Shown here in pieces: positions 10,725 to 22,964 of a stretch of 64,000 nt of DNA (the stretch's first letter is position 1; every line of letters begins with the position of its first letter). The stretch is taken from positions 1,175,841-1,239,840 of the forward strand of contig VZTJ01004744.1 of NCBI GenBank assembly GCA_013397795.1, written 5' to 3'. The position numbers were made by a program, and so were the translations under genes. This DNA is from Orthonyx spaldingii (lineage: Eukaryota > Chordata > Aves > Passeriformes > Orthonychidae). Below the pieces are notes generated by a model, which was given only the letters and a program-made list of their open reading frames with translations, did not search any database and was not told the DNA's origin.

Positions 10725-12870
10725 CAGCGGGCTCCGGCACATCCAGCGCAGGTAATGCCCCGCCGCTTCTCCGCGTCCCTCGGGGTCTGTTGGTGCGGGA
10801 GGGGTGCGATGGGGGGCGCGGGGCACGGGAGGGGGTGCGGGCATCACCCCCTCGCTTCCCGGGGGGCGGCTTCGCGCGGGGTGCCCCTTCCCAAAGCTCC
10901 CTGGGGTGCTTTCACCGAGCGAACAGATTTTTTTGGGGGGCGAGCCCTGTTGTTATTTTGGGCGGGGGGAGTCCAACCTTTCCCCCCTTTCCCCAAAAAC
11001 GACACCACAAATGCGCGGCGGCTCCCGCTGTCCTGCCCCCGAGGGAGCGGGCGCGGTGCCCCCTCCTCCCCTTATCCCCGGCTCCGATTCGGAGTTCGGG
11101 CTGCTGAGAAGCTGCAAAGTTTCTGGGCTGAACTTCTCGCCAGCCGTGGGAACGCCGCGCGTGGGGCTGAGCCGCAGCGGAAGCGGTGCGACTTTTAAAC
11201 CCCCTCCAAACATCATCGAAATGGGAGGGCAGCGTTTTAAAATGCCAAACTTGCCCTCAGCGTTTTGAGAAAACACTTTATTTTAGATTATTTCCCCCCA
11301 CCCCTCTGATTCTTGACTTGCTGCTGCTTTCCTTCATCTCCCCCAAAACCTGCAATCCCCTTCTCTTCAAATCCGTGTTCTCACCACCTTGCCGGCCACT
11401 GTCGCTTCCCCAGGCTGCCTCTCTCATCCATCAGCGCGTTCCAGGAGGAGAGGGATGCTGGAACGGGACTTTTCCTATGCTGATGTGCGTTTTCTTTGTT
11501 GTTAATTTGGGTTTTTTGCCCCCTGTGCTGGGGGAAAGGCCGCGTGTGGCAGCAGATTGCTCGGGCAGGGGGCTGCGGAGGGGGTCGGAAGGGCTGGCGG
11601 AGCTGCTGGGGCTGCACGCAACAAGCCTGGCTCCTTCCCGGGATCTTCCCGGTGCATCCTGCGGGAGCCTCGTGCAGGTGGGATAGAGCTGCTGCATTGA
11701 GATGTTGTAAAATTTTTTTTTTTTTTAAATTTTTTTTTTTTGGTGGGCGGGGGCCGGCTATAAAGCATTCCCATGGGATAGTCGCGTTTGTGGAAATCCA
11801 GGTGGTTGTTTCGGCAGAGTGAGTTTTACCTTCGGCTCTCCTTCTCGCCTGTCCTGGGGAAGGAGGGGAGGAGGAATCGCCGTGCAATTCCATCTCCCTT
11901 CACCACCCCGCTCCCTCCCTCCCTCCCCGGCACAAAGCTTGGCTTGTTTCAGCAGGATCGTGTCACAAAAAATACAATGTTTTGTTTTAAGTTGTAAAAC
12001 GCTATCATAGTGGGAAACTATAAATTGATGTTGTCCATTCTTTTAATTTTTTTTTCCTTTTCTTTCTTTCTTTTTTTTTTTTTATTGGTGATAAGTGGGA
12101 GCAGCAATGTTGGGAAGAGGTGGGAGCTGTGGAGCTTGGTCCAGAGTGATGCCCAGGGCATGGCAGCTCCTCTGCTGACCCTGGTGCAAGGCAGAAGGGC
12201 TCTGCAATCCCCTCCGAGCACAGCCCGGAGCGGCTGGGGGGGAAAGGACCTCTGCAAAAAGGATTCCATGTACCAGGTTTCTTAGATGTTCCGTGCAGAT
12301 GGTCTGGAGCGCAGATTATTTTTGAATTTAAGAAGCTTTAGGGTATGGGATTGCTTGATGAGGGGGGGCTGGCCTGTGGCCCCTTGTTAGGGTGTAAAAT
12401 ATCCCAGCTGCTCACAGCCCGGACATTGCAGCCAGGCTCATTGAGCTGGAGCTTTGCTGTGGGAGCATGAACAGTTCCATGTGCAACCTAAAACTTCCGT
12501 GCTTTTTTCCCCACTACAAAGTATCCTGCTTTGTCCAGTAAGACTTCTGATAATGTTGCAGGAGAAATAGGGTTGTTTTGGGGCTTTTGTGGCCCAAGAC
12601 CTACAAACATGAAAATTCCTGCCTTTGTGCTGCTGTTGTTGCCTGCCTCTATTTCGGTGTGTAGATTCTGCAGCTGAAATGAGGAGAAATTGGGAATTCC
12701 AATGGTTAAGACCCAAATCTTGCAGATGTCCTGGATCTTGCCAGTGGTTTGTAATGCTATGGCAGGGGCTGGAGTAGCATTTATCCATGGGCTGTGCTCA
12801 GCTTGACGATTCGATGTGGGCAGGAGAGATTTGTTCATGGGGCCTGGTGGCTTTCAGTCCATGAAGGTGA

Positions 12871-13083
12871 AGATTAGATGGGATATTAGGAAGGAATTCC
12901 TCGCTGTGAGGGTGGGCAGGCCCTGGCACAGGGTGCCCAGAGAAGCTGTGGCTGTCCCTGGATCCCTGGCAGTGTCCAAGGCCAGGTTGGACAGGGCTTG
13001 GAGCACCCTGGGACAGTGGGAGGTGTCCCTGCCCATGGCTGGGGGTGGAACCGGATGGTGTTTAAAGTCCCTTCTGACCAGAG
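12871..13083 (+). mobile_element. CR1 LINE 3' end, sense
   Basis: This is a long, well-preserved tail: gatgggatattaggaagg, gccctggcacagggtgccc, agagaagctgtggctg, gtccaaggccaggttgg and tgtccctgcccatggc. The terminal repeat is degraded. Confidence 0.92.
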
Positions 13084-15997
13084 GGGCAGTCCTGGCACAG
13101 ATGTCACTTTTGCAGCCTCCTGGAAGCATCCACTTGAACCTGGGGCCAAGGACCTGGCTTGCTCTGGGTGTGGGAGGGCTGTGCTGTCGCTGCAGAGCCT
13201 GGATTGCTTTGCCCTGGTCTGTGTTCAATAAAACAGCTGCTCTTCCAGGAAGAAAGAGGTCCTGCTTGGAGTGTGCTGGGCAGAGAGAGTCCCTGGGGGC
13301 AAGTTCCTGATGGAAGCAGAGCGATGTGCTGGAGCCTGGGCATGCTGCACCTTTGGAAAGGGCATGAGGAGAGGCACTGGAGAGCTTCAAGGGCCCTCAG
13401 CCACGTGTGGGGTCTCAGGACGGCTCGCATGAACAAGCCTGTCACTGGTGATGAACTGCTGCCATTAATCCCAATAATTCCATCCCTGCTGCATCCCTGC
13501 CTTTGTCTTTCCCTTCAGTCCCTGTTCTCCAGGGCTGCTGTTTGCCACTGAGGGATTTCAAGGAGCTTCCTCCTAAGTATCCCCATCTTCCTTTCCCTGT
13601 GCTGTCTCTCCCTTTTTTTCCTGCTCCTACAGTTCCAGGCAGTGAGTGATTAGCCCCAGAGTGCCCACGGTGCTGCTCTGCCAGGGAAAACTTCCCTTTT
13701 ATTAGCTGGAACAGCCAGCGGGCCTTGGAAAGGTCTGGAGCAGCAAAGTGCCTCTCGCTGGAAGTTAAGTGAGCTTTGTGTGAAAGCAGCAAGGACACTT
13801 CCCTCTTGATTTGGATGAGGCAAGAAAGGGCCTGAGAGCCTTTGCAGCTCTGGTTCATCAGTGTGAAGGTTTTTTGTGGGTTTTCCTGCGGTTGTTATGT
13901 TTTTTTCCCCTTCTTCTGAAGCATCCCTTTTTCCCCTCTGTTTTTAAGATCTGCCATTCCAGTCACCACAGGCCTGAGCAAAAAGAGCCTTGCTGCTTCT
14001 TTTTGGTGTTGCAAACTCCCAGCCTGGAGCTCGGGGGCAGCTGGAGGCAGGGAGATGGGGCAGAATCCTGGGTGCACACACACCCAGGAGCCTGGGCTTG
14101 GAGCGGCGCCTGCTGAGCATTCACCACGGGAGATGGAGTGAAATAACTCACCCATCTCCTCTGGTAGGGCTTTAAAATGCAGCTTGGTGACTGATTGGGA
14201 AGAGCTGGTGGTTCTGAGGTGGTGACTTGCTCTTGAGGCTGATGCTGGATCCTCTGTCGCTGTTGTGGGGGCAAAGCCTGTACCCTGCTCCTTCCTGCTG
14301 CCAGGAAGGGGATCCTCACCTGGACCTGGCAAGGAGGGAGGTGCTGAGGCAGTCCCTGCCAGCACACACTTTCTTCCCCCCTTCAATCCCACTTGACACA
14401 CATCTTGTCCCCTTTTTTGCCTTAACCCCTCCCCAGAACCAAGCAGAACTCGCGAGCCCGGATCTGGAGCCGCCGGGATCCGCAGGCCCAGGCAGGGCGG
14501 CAGCAGCACAGACACGCTCAGGGACGGTGTGTGGGAGCCCGAGGATGCTGGACACTTCCCCTGCATCGTTCTGATGGCAGTTCTTGGCAGTTCTTGGAAG
14601 ACCAGCCAGGCTGCTGCCTGCCCTGGGTTGGAGGGAGGCCTTCCTCTTCCAGGGCACAAGAAGAAAGTGTCTGACATGCCGCTCCTGAGCAGGCTTGGAG
14701 TCAGGCCTCCAGCACCCTCACATTTGCCACTTTGTCCATTCCTGTCTGTTTTCTGAGAGCCTGAGAGAGGCTCCTGTCTTGTGACACCAGACTGTGTGTG
14801 TCACTTCACTGCACTCAGCTTTCCACTTCCTCCTGAAGCAAGGATTCCCACTTTTCTTCCCCCTCCTCCTTTTTTCCCTCCCTCTTTCTTTTAAGCCAAG
14901 CTCCGTTGCTGTTGGCTGCTTTTCCACCTTTTCATCCCACGTTAGCATCATCTGCTCTGCAGCTCTGCTGTGTTGCTTCCCTGTGTTGGTGCAGCCCAGG
15001 AGCCTCTTGGCTTGGTCTCCATGCCCCATCCCAGCCTTGCTCCTGGCTGAGGAGCTGCTGTTCCAGCTGAAGGGAGGTTTTGTGATGGAAAAATGGTTGC
15101 TATGATGCCTATGGTGACTAGCAACCCGTGCTGGAGACTCTCTGGAGCCAGTGCTGCCCCACTTAAAAAGAAATAAATTGGGAATCTCAACTTCTATCTC
15201 CTCAAAGACCTCACCATGGAGGGATGGGTGGCAGTGACTGATGCAGCAGGGAATGGGGACCCTCTTCCCAAAGCTCCCGGGGTGTTATTTTAATATTCCA
15301 TGGATGCACAAGTTGAGTTGGATGCATTATTTGACTTTTCCTTGGAGCTGTGCTGAAAGGTTTGCGTGTTGCTTAGGCAGAGCTGGGGAGTTATTGGGAT
15401 TATCTTGGAAAACCAATGTCATTCCCAACCCAGGCACAGCTTTCCTGCATGGACTGAGACGTTTAAAGATGACATTTCCTTCTGGGCCTGGGTTTTTGGT
15501 TAAATGATGTGTTAATGTCATTTTGCAACTACTGTTTGTTTCCTGTGGGAAAGCAAATGTCTGGAAGCCCCAACCAAATTACTTCCACTGCTGTCCTTGT
15601 TTTAGAATGGAAGCAAACTGCTGGAAGTGTGGGAAGCTTTTGGGTGTTGTAGTTGTCAGTAAGGAACAGCTCCAGCTTTTCCCCTGGATGAAGAAAGGTT
15701 TGAGTGCCTGAGCTGGGAAGGGCAGAGCTTTGTGGGGAGAAGACACCCCTGTCTCCAACCTTAGCTTTGATTTTGGGGTGAAGGAAGAAAAGAGAGGATT
15801 TTCCTGTTCTTTTCTCCTGCAAACACTGTCTCAGGTGGGTCGTGGCAGGTGCCAGCAGCTGTGCCCCTTGTTCCCTGTGGGCATTCATATTCCCCCTCCT
15901 GTGTGCATACCAATATCTTGGCCTGTGGTTATTTAACAGGGAAATTTTATTTCCTTTCGCTGCAGGGAATAGAAAGCCAAAAAAAAAAAAAAAGGGG

Positions 15998-16010
15998 NNN
16001 NNNNNNNNNN
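15998..16010. other. Assembly gap (13 N) between G and A runs
   Basis: Thirteen Ns are flanked by poly-A and gggg on the left and aaaaaaagcgggggggggtg on the right. The flanks are low-complexity, so the true sequence and length are unknown. Confidence 0.98.
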
Positions 16011-16059
16011 AAAAAAAGCGGGGGGGGGTGCAAATTTTTTCACTGGGAACAAATCTCAT

Positions 16060-16380
16060 TTTCGAGAGTCCTGACAAAATGAGCCATAAAATTACAATAT
16101 TTCAAAGTGCTTTGTAATTCTGGCGCGGACGGCTCTTCATCATGGAATCTGAAAGCTCAGAAAATATAAAACTCATTAGATTAAAATAAACCACCTACCG
16201 CACGGGAGAAAAGCTTATTTATCAATATCAATTTACTTCTGATTACCCTGTTCTGCAATTTGTTATTTTTGGGAATTATGATTTGGGTATGGCTCATGCC
16301 AATAGGGGGGTGGGAATAAAAAAAAAAAAAAAAATCAGAATTAACTTGTAATTTTTTCCTTTTGCATCCTACTTATTGTA
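16060..16380. promoter_or_regulatory. AT-rich candidate conserved element in CDH23 intron 1
   Basis: The stretch has low repeat content and balanced AT-rich composition, with aaaactcattagattaaaa, tttatcaatatcaattta and ttctgattaccc. It sits just after the N gap. It does not match CR1 or an LTR. It resembles conserved vertebrate intronic enhancers in texture only. Confidence 0.3.
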
Positions 16381-17579
16381 AAGCCCTGGCCAAGAGGCAC
16401 TAATAAGAAGAAAAGGTGAATTTCTAGCAGTGCTTGTTTTCAGGGGAAGCTGGGAAAGCAGGAGGGGCTGCTTTTGTTGGTGTTGAGTGATGTACTTGGC
16501 CAAAGGGGACCCTGGGGTGGTTCTTTGGGTCCGTGTTTGGTGGTGCCCCTTGCTGGACCCTCTCCTGGCTGCTCTTCCATGGTGGCCACAGTGATGGAGG
16601 GAGCTTGGGAGAGAGGGGTTCTCCAGCAGCTGGGTGGATGTGGTGGCATCTGGTGACACCTCAGGTACTTCCACCCCACATCCCACATCCAATCCTGTGG
16701 GTGGGCAGTGCTGCCCCTCTCTGGGGGACACCACTGGTGTTCCATTCCTGGAAAAGGGGCTTTTTGGGAAGGCACACGGAGTTCCCTCCTGTGGCAGTTT
16801 CAGGAGACGCTTTTTGATTTTCGCTTCCGTTCCTTCTTCGCGCCCCTGGAGCGGCGCGGAGCAAACGCAGAGCTCAGAGCTGTAAATTGTGAGGCTCGAG
16901 CATCGCGGTGCTGAGTGGGGAAGGGAAGACCAGGTGGGGGGAGAGGGATAGGGGATGATTAAAGATGCCATGACTGGCTCTGGCAGAGGCCATGGCATGT
17001 TTTGTGTGTGTGAGGAGCGAGTGCCCCAGCAGTGAGTTCAGAAATAAACCAGCCCAGGTGCAGAGCCTGGAACTGGCTGTTCAAAGCACCTCAAGAGCAG
17101 TCCCTGGCCCGGGCTGGAGCAGCGGGAGCATCCCCATTCTGCAGAGGTGAGGTGCCAGGAGGCTCCTGTCTGGGATGGGCGTGTGCCAAGGTGGGATTGG
17201 CCACGTTTGGGGATGCAGCAGTGCTGTTGAAGCAGTGGGAAAGCCGCTTCCCGGGCTTGGGAAGGAGGAGGCATTTGGAGGAAGCAGGCTGGAAAACCTC
17301 TGCTTGGCCTGAGCTGATTCTGAAACTTTCAAGCCCTGGATTTGTTTGTGTTGTGGTGGTTTCCTCAGCTCCCCGTTTCTCCAGGCCCTGTCTGCTGCTC
17401 CCTGTCCCTTGGGAGCAGCTGCCAGGGGATGGGGAAACCTCAGGTTTAACATCAGTGCTTTGGCAGCCAGCAGGAGACAACAGTTGAGCTCCCGGGGACA
17501 TTATCATGCTGGAAACTGCACCGACTGCTTCCTCCAAAGAGCCTCTTTCAGGCACAAGGTGCAATTCAATCTGCTCTTA

Positions 17580-17870
17580 GTCACAATTTTTTAAGTTCTC
17601 CCCAGAGGCTTCTCGATCCCGTTCCTTAAATGTGCAATATTCGAGTGAACCATCTCGAAGAACCAGTGAAGAGCTGCAATATTAATGAAGACAGAGAAAA
17701 TCAAAATGACATTTCAGGCAATTACTTACATAATGAAGTGACTGACTCGGAATATCCAATATTTAGATTTATCATGACACTCGAGAGGGGATGCTGTCAA
17801 CCGCCTTTATTTCGACATCACGTTAAATTGTTTTTCCACTGCCCCGTTGCTTTTTAAACATGGGCTGTGA
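17580..17870. promoter_or_regulatory. AT-rich candidate conserved element in CDH23 intron 1
   Basis: A complex AT-rich block (gcaatattaatgaag, gacatttcaggcaattac, ggaatatccaatatttag) sits between GC-rich flanks and belongs to no recognised repeat. It contains a 75-codon frame without family likeness. Regulatory function is inference. Confidence 0.3.
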
Positions 17871-19690
17871 AGCTGGAAAATAATGTTCACGCTCACTTGG
17901 GCTGATAGTGGAGCTGTTTGAGAAGAAAGTTAGCGTTTTCCTCACTGGCATTTTGGCACTGCAGAAGGCAGAGGAGCTCATTTCCATCTCATCCTCTCTG
18001 GCTGCAGCACCAAGAGCTTGGGCTCTGCATTCCGTGCTGGATGCAGGGGTCTGAGACTTCCTCCTCCCTAAAACCTATCAAAGCAGGGGGGCAAATTGAG
18101 ATGTTTGGTGGTTTTTCGTTATCGGAAGAATCTATTCTGCTTTTGTTGGCCAAATATAGGAATTTAAAGGGCCTGTCAGAATGCCTGGCTGCTGGCAAAG
18201 GGGTCATTTTTGTTTAGAACCCGGGCTTTTTGGATGCTCTGCTGACACCGAGCACTCAGAAGCCAGAAGCTTGTTGTGGGGTGGAGGTTTAAACTCTGCT
18301 GCCCTGTGTTTTCTGGGGTGATGGGCATGATTACACCTAAATGTCTTCTCAGGCTTGCGCTGAAATTCCTGAAGATGTACAAAATACGCCACAGCACCGT
18401 TTTTCTTGTCTAGGCACAGACCTCTTCATCCCAGAGACTCTCCGTAGCGAAATAGCGGAGGAATTAGAATTTCAGGCCCTCTCTGTGGTGACAGAGTTGT
18501 TAGGAGCTGTCTTGTCTGACACATCCATCAGTAAAAATAAAATAGGTGTAGCTATTACTTTGGAGCTCCTTTAGGAGCATCCACGAGGATTCCCATGAAT
18601 CTCTTAAGGCGGGACAGAGCCTCTCACCCTTGTCTGGGTTGGGATAGCTCTACCCACTGCTGTGGGTGGAGCAGGACGCTGTGAAGGGAGGGTTCAGCTG
18701 GCTGTCACCTCGTCTCCCTGTCCCTGGGGCTGCTGCTGTCCCACTCTGGGAAACGGGAATGGAAAAATATTCCACTGCCCCACAGCTTGCAGAACACCCA
18801 GGGAAACACAGAGAGCTTCAGAGAAGGGTCACTGGGGTGTCCTGTCAGCCTCAGGCTGTGTCTGAGGAAACCTCTGGGGGTTTCCTTGTGCCTTTATGCT
18901 CTGTGTAATACATGTGATTTATATTTGCCTCCAGGGTGGGATGTTTTAAAATCCACGTGTGTGAATCTCCTTGCAAAGCCGCACTTGGCTGAGGTTTTGT
19001 GGGGTTGGTTTGGAAAAAGCTTTGGGTTTGATGGTCTGAACACCAAGTGAGGATGTGGCTGTGCTGGCAGCTCCCTGGTGCTGTTTGATTCTGTTTCCTC
19101 AGCACGAGGAGCCTTGTGCTGTGTTGAAAATTTGGGAGGCAGAGAGGGATGAGGGCATGCTTGGCATTCTCCCTGCTTCCCGTGCTCCTGCAGTGCCTGC
19201 TCTGCAGCCACCCAGGTGCTGTGAGAGGTTGGAGGGGCTCTGCTCCCACATCTCGGTGCCTCTCCAGTGATCCTGGGCCAAGCTTCCCGCACAGCTCTGC
19301 CAAATCCTCTCAGATCTGGGCGCTGACAGCTCTGCCGTGTCACTCCTGGGTCACAGCAGCTCTCCCTTTGCTCTGGTTCTGGAGTAGCTCATCCCAGCTG
19401 GGGCTGCTCCTCTCCTGGCCACAGGGGTCACTGGGGCTGGTCCCCTCACAGGAGAGGAACTTTGGGAAGCAGAAAGGAAAAAAATGGAGCACCTTCCCCA
19501 GGTTAATGCTGTTTCCAGCACAGTCAGAATGTTTGGAACAGAGCATTGATGTCCTGAGGGCTCCCCTGCGGCGTTGGGGAACCGAGGCACAACCCTGGGG
19601 CAGGGCTGCACCCCGAGCCTGATTCAGGGAGACAAGGTCACATCTGTCAGGTGCTGGGCTTGACACTGCCTCTCTTCTCTGACAGGAACC

Positions 19691-19760
19691 ATGAAGCGTC
19701 ACGGGGCTGCTGCCAGCAACCTCCTGCCTCTCCTCTTGCTGCTGGAGCTGCTCCCTCCAG
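19691..19760 (+). CDS. CDH23: Cadherin-23, first coding exon (signal peptide)
   Basis: The exon starts at 19686 after the acceptor ctctgacag. The ATG at 19691 has A at -3 (gaaccATGa), a good initiation context. It encodes MKRHGAAASNLLPLLLLLELLPP plus the first base of a Gly codon, then the donor ccag|gtaagg at 19761. The basic start followed by a Leu-rich core and small residues is a classic secretory signal peptide; cleavage is expected after PPG, before Gln-Gly-Asn. The human signal peptide (23 residues) differs in sequence but shares length, the Arg-His near the start and the Gly|Gln boundary. The exon ends in phase 1, matching the next exon. Cadherin-23 is a single-pass adhesion protein forming the upper part of inner-ear tip links with protocadherin-15, and also acts in photoreceptors. 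Confidence 0.9.
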
Positions 19761-22700
19761 GTAAGGCTGTCTCTGCTCTCTCCCTGCTCGGGGCTCGTGT
19801 CTGCAAGGTGCAAAGGCATCGATTGCTGTGTTTGTGGCCTCCTGAGGAATATGCAAAGCAGCACTGCTGGGGTGAAGGGGGGATGTGGCTGCTAGGGGTG
19901 AGCAGATCTCCTGTCTCCATCAGACCTTTCTTGTCTCCATCCCGTGAAGTCCTGGGGACCTGCACATTGTGCTCCCGCTTTTCCTGCAGTCCTCACTGAC
20001 TGCACACGTGGCATCAGATGGCTCTTCTTGGGAGAGAGCAGTTGGGGCTGGAAAAAGCCCTGGAGGAGGATGGATGTGCTGGTGAACCCAGCAGTGGTAG
20101 ATGCTCCTGGTGTATCTCGGTGAAGAACCCTTGGCAGCTTCCAGATGTGAATCCACCAAGGCAAAAGTGGTGCTGGACCTGGCAGGAGGTCAATTTACAT
20201 AAATAAAGCATAAAGAAAACTGGAGGGAGGGATCACAGGAATGTAAACCAGCAGCTTGTTAGCTGTTCAGCAGCAGAATATTGCTGGCTGGGCTCTCCCT
20301 CTGCTTTCAGCAGCAAAATGATTACCTGAACTGTGCTTTAGTATCTGCTGGGGGGAAATAACTCCTGTCCGAGCTGCAAAACCTCTTTTCTAATTCCAGA
20401 TGGGGGGAAGGCAGGGCTGTGGGCCAGAAGAGCCTCCACAGTAAGCTCTTCCCACTGACGCTCTGGGTCTTTCCTGGCACAGGGGCTTCTGGCAGGGAGC
20501 TGGTTGGTGGGACAGCGGCCTTTTGGAGTAGGAAATGTGCCTTTTGGGACAGGTTTTGGCACATCACGAGGTGCACAGGAGCTGTAAATGTACAGCAAAG
20601 CCCCGTGAAAATCGGGATTGTTACATGGCTGGTGTGGGGAGAGGGTGCCTGTGTGGCTCTTGCTGATAAACAATAGCCAGTGTGTGTCCATTTGATAGCA
20701 CAGTGCCCTTTGGAATAAAGGCTTTTTTCCCCCCCTTTTTCTCCCCTCCTGAAGCCTGGAGATGGCTGGCCCAGATTGGCAGCCTGATTAAGCAGTCAGT
20801 GGATGACATTAGCTGTGAGTGACAGGCACAGTCAATCTCCCTCTGGTGTCGTGTTGGATCAAGGAGAGCCTCACTGGGTGACTGCCCTGGCACTCCTCTG
20901 GGAAGGGGTAAAATAAGGAAAAAAGACAATCCAGCAAGTCCTTTACCCCCTTCCTGTGAGGTCACTTGCCAGTGTGTCCCACGGGGAGTGGGGTGGTGGG
21001 GTTTGCCTGCCCAGCTGGGGCCTCGCTCCTCCCTGGCAGTGACAAACTGCAGAGCCTTGGCCAGGCAGCACATGGAAACAGGGATTTGGAGGCTTTGCAG
21101 CTCAGCAGAATTCCAGCCCTTCTCTCCTAAACCCTGCCCAGGGCTCGGGTTGCCATCTCCGTGATAAGCAAGTGCTGGCACAGCTCGTGTGCCCGGGATA
21201 GGGAGAAGGGCATGGATGCCCTGCCACGCACCCTGGGCACTGCAGGTGATGGAGCAGCTCTTCCCAGAAGGTTTGCAAAGCTCCTGGTGCAGCAGTGAGC
21301 TGGGATATAATGGGCAAGTGGAGGCGGAGTGGGCTTGGAGTGTTCGGAAGGGAATGGTTTAGCTCTGGCGTGGCGGTGGAGTCTCCCTGCCCCTACCTGG
21401 CTACTGCTGCAGGAGATGAGCAGAGAGCTCCATCACCCAAGGTCTCCCTGGAGCCTTCTCTTCTCCAGGTGAGCTCTCCCAGGTCCTCAGCATCTCCGTG
21501 GCCTCCTCTGGACTCTCTCCAGCAGCTCCATGTCCTTGCTCTGCTGGGGGGACCCCTCCTTGTGCTGAGGGTTACGGGGATGGTGCATCCCAGGGTGTGA
21601 CTGGGTGGTTGTGGCAATCTCTCCGAAGGAAATTCCAGCCTTTGTCCTGCCTCCAGACCCTCTTCCAGCGTTTCCCAGCTCTCAGGTGCTGCTTTCCCTC
21701 CTCCCTGAACACACAGATCCCATGTGCCGGGTGGTTTGGATGCCTCCCAGCACCTGCTGCAGCTGGATTTGGAAAGCACAACTTATTTTTAGCATGCTGG
21801 TGATATTAAGAAATGTATTTTGAAACAGGTTTTGCAGAAGCGAGTCCTGTGTGCCAAGGGGTGTTTTAGCCTCATTTGCCCCTCCCAGAGCCTGCTGGCC
21901 CCAGCGTGGCAGCCAGTGACGAGTGTGCTGCCAAGCCTCTGGAGATGCTCTTAGCTCTCAAATAACCCATTTTGTCAGGTTCCTTTTTATTTTCTTTCCA
22001 GGTGCTTAACTCTAGAGGCTGAGATTTAAATGTGCCTTTGCAACAGTGCTGCCTCCAGTGCTTTCCCGTTTCTCAGGGTGTTTAACCAACCTGGTGCCTC
22101 AGGAAAGAGGGCAGCACTGAAAAATCCCTGTCTTGTTACGGAGGGAGCCCTGGGGGAGCTTGGGCTGCTCCCCCATCCTGTGCCCATGTCCCCAGGAGCA
22201 GCTTTGTGGGGATGCACACCTGGGACCTGTGTTTGAAAGGTCTGAGGAGCATCTCCCTCCTCTGGGAGCTTGGGGCAGGCAAAGAGGATGCTGCAGCTTG
22301 GTCTGGTTCTCGTTTCTCGAGCTGGGATGCTGAACATGCTCTGCCAAACCTCCCTGGGAAATCACCTGTCACCTCTTCCCCTGCAGCCCTGGAACAGTGG
22401 ATCTTTCCTGGTTGACTCTTTCCCTGTCTCGGGCTGCCTTTGTCACTCTCCTATGTGCTCTGCACTTGACTCTGTCCCCTAATGAGGCCGCGGGCCAGGG
22501 GCAGGCTCGGCGTAAAAACGGGAGTGGAAAGGAGCGAGCCTGGTTGTTAAAGGTGAAAGGAGGCAATTAGAGGGAACGGCAGCCGGGTGATGGGAGAGGG
22601 AAGGAGCACGGGGGTTTGCTGGGGTGGCTGACAAGGCGAAAGGCTCTCAGCCGTGGGAGCAAAGCCAAGGTATTAATCATGGGCTGAACCAATAATTGAT

Positions 22701-22964
22701 GTTCCTGGTCCCTGTGCTGGCGGCTTTCCCCCTCCCCTCTGCCTTTTGGAAAATACCAAATCCAGAAAGGCTGGTGGAGGGAAGCAGCTCCCCTGCCAGC
22801 TTTTATGGGGGGCCTCATGCTGCTTTCTGTCCTCCTGCTAGCTCTCAGCTTGGGGGTTGCCCCTCGCCAGCATGAATCTGGTGCCCTGTGAGCATTCCTG
22901 AGCCTTGCCCAGCCGTGCTGGCCCGTGCCAGGGAAATAACTCCTTGTTTTTGTCCTCTTCCCAG
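19761..22964 (+). other. CDH23: CDH23 intron 2
   Basis: The intron runs from gtaagg (19761) to tcttcccag (ends 22964), about 3.2 kb. It holds an antisense CR1 piece (21445-21568), an AATAAA at about 20203-20208 of unknown meaning, and no other recognisable element. Confidence 0.88.
21445..21568 (-). mobile_element. CR1 LINE internal 3' fragment, antisense
   Basis: The piece matches the complement of CR1 upstream of the usual tail: ggagccttctcttctccagg, then tggcctcctctggactc and cagcagctccatgtccttg. The tail itself is missing, so this is an interrupted old copy. Confidence 0.75.

Larger units (their letters stand above)
10560..10751 (+). other. CDH23: Probable non-coding exon 1 of CDH23 (5'UTR)
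   Basis: The CpG island contains a strong donor, gcgcag|gtaatg, at 10751|10752. The first coding exon starts with only five bases before its ATG, so the 5'UTR must be mostly on an upstream exon; this is the best candidate. The 5' limit is a guess, because the start site cannot be read from sequence. Human CDH23 also starts with a non-coding exon. The exon would contain one upstream ATG at 10707. Confidence 0.5.
10190..11190 (+). promoter_or_regulatory. CDH23: CpG island, probable CDH23 promoter
   Basis: CpG density rises sharply from about 10190 (ggctcggcag, aggccggtgctgcggg) and stays high to about 11190 (ccgcgcgtgggg, ccgcagcgg). It includes G-rich runs (10495-10555), a homopyrimidine tract (10623-10668) and a splice donor at 10751|10752. 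There is no TATA box at a convincing position, as usual for CpG-island promoters. It lies upstream of the exon carrying the CDH23 start codon and points the same way. Confidence 0.75.
10752..19685 (+). other. CDH23: CDH23 intron 1 (inferred)
   Basis: The intron runs from the donor at 10752 to the acceptor cttctctgacag ending at 19685. It holds T-rich runs (11709-11740, 12047-12083), one CR1 tail (12871-13083), an N gap (15998-16010), AT-rich candidate elements at 16060-16380 and 17580-17870, and otherwise GC-rich DNA without recognisable genes. A 260-codon frame at 13895-14677 minus looks like a compositional accident. Confidence 0.6.

Noticed and set aside
10755..11198. ATG directly after the exon 1 donor with a 147-codon frame
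   Set aside because: The ATG is part of the gtaatg donor. The frame is CpG-island composition and does not lead into cadherin sequence.
13895..14677. 260-codon open frame, minus strand
   Set aside because: Pro/Ser/Gly-rich, no family likeness, no splice or start support, and overlapping frames are also open. It is a product of GC-rich composition.
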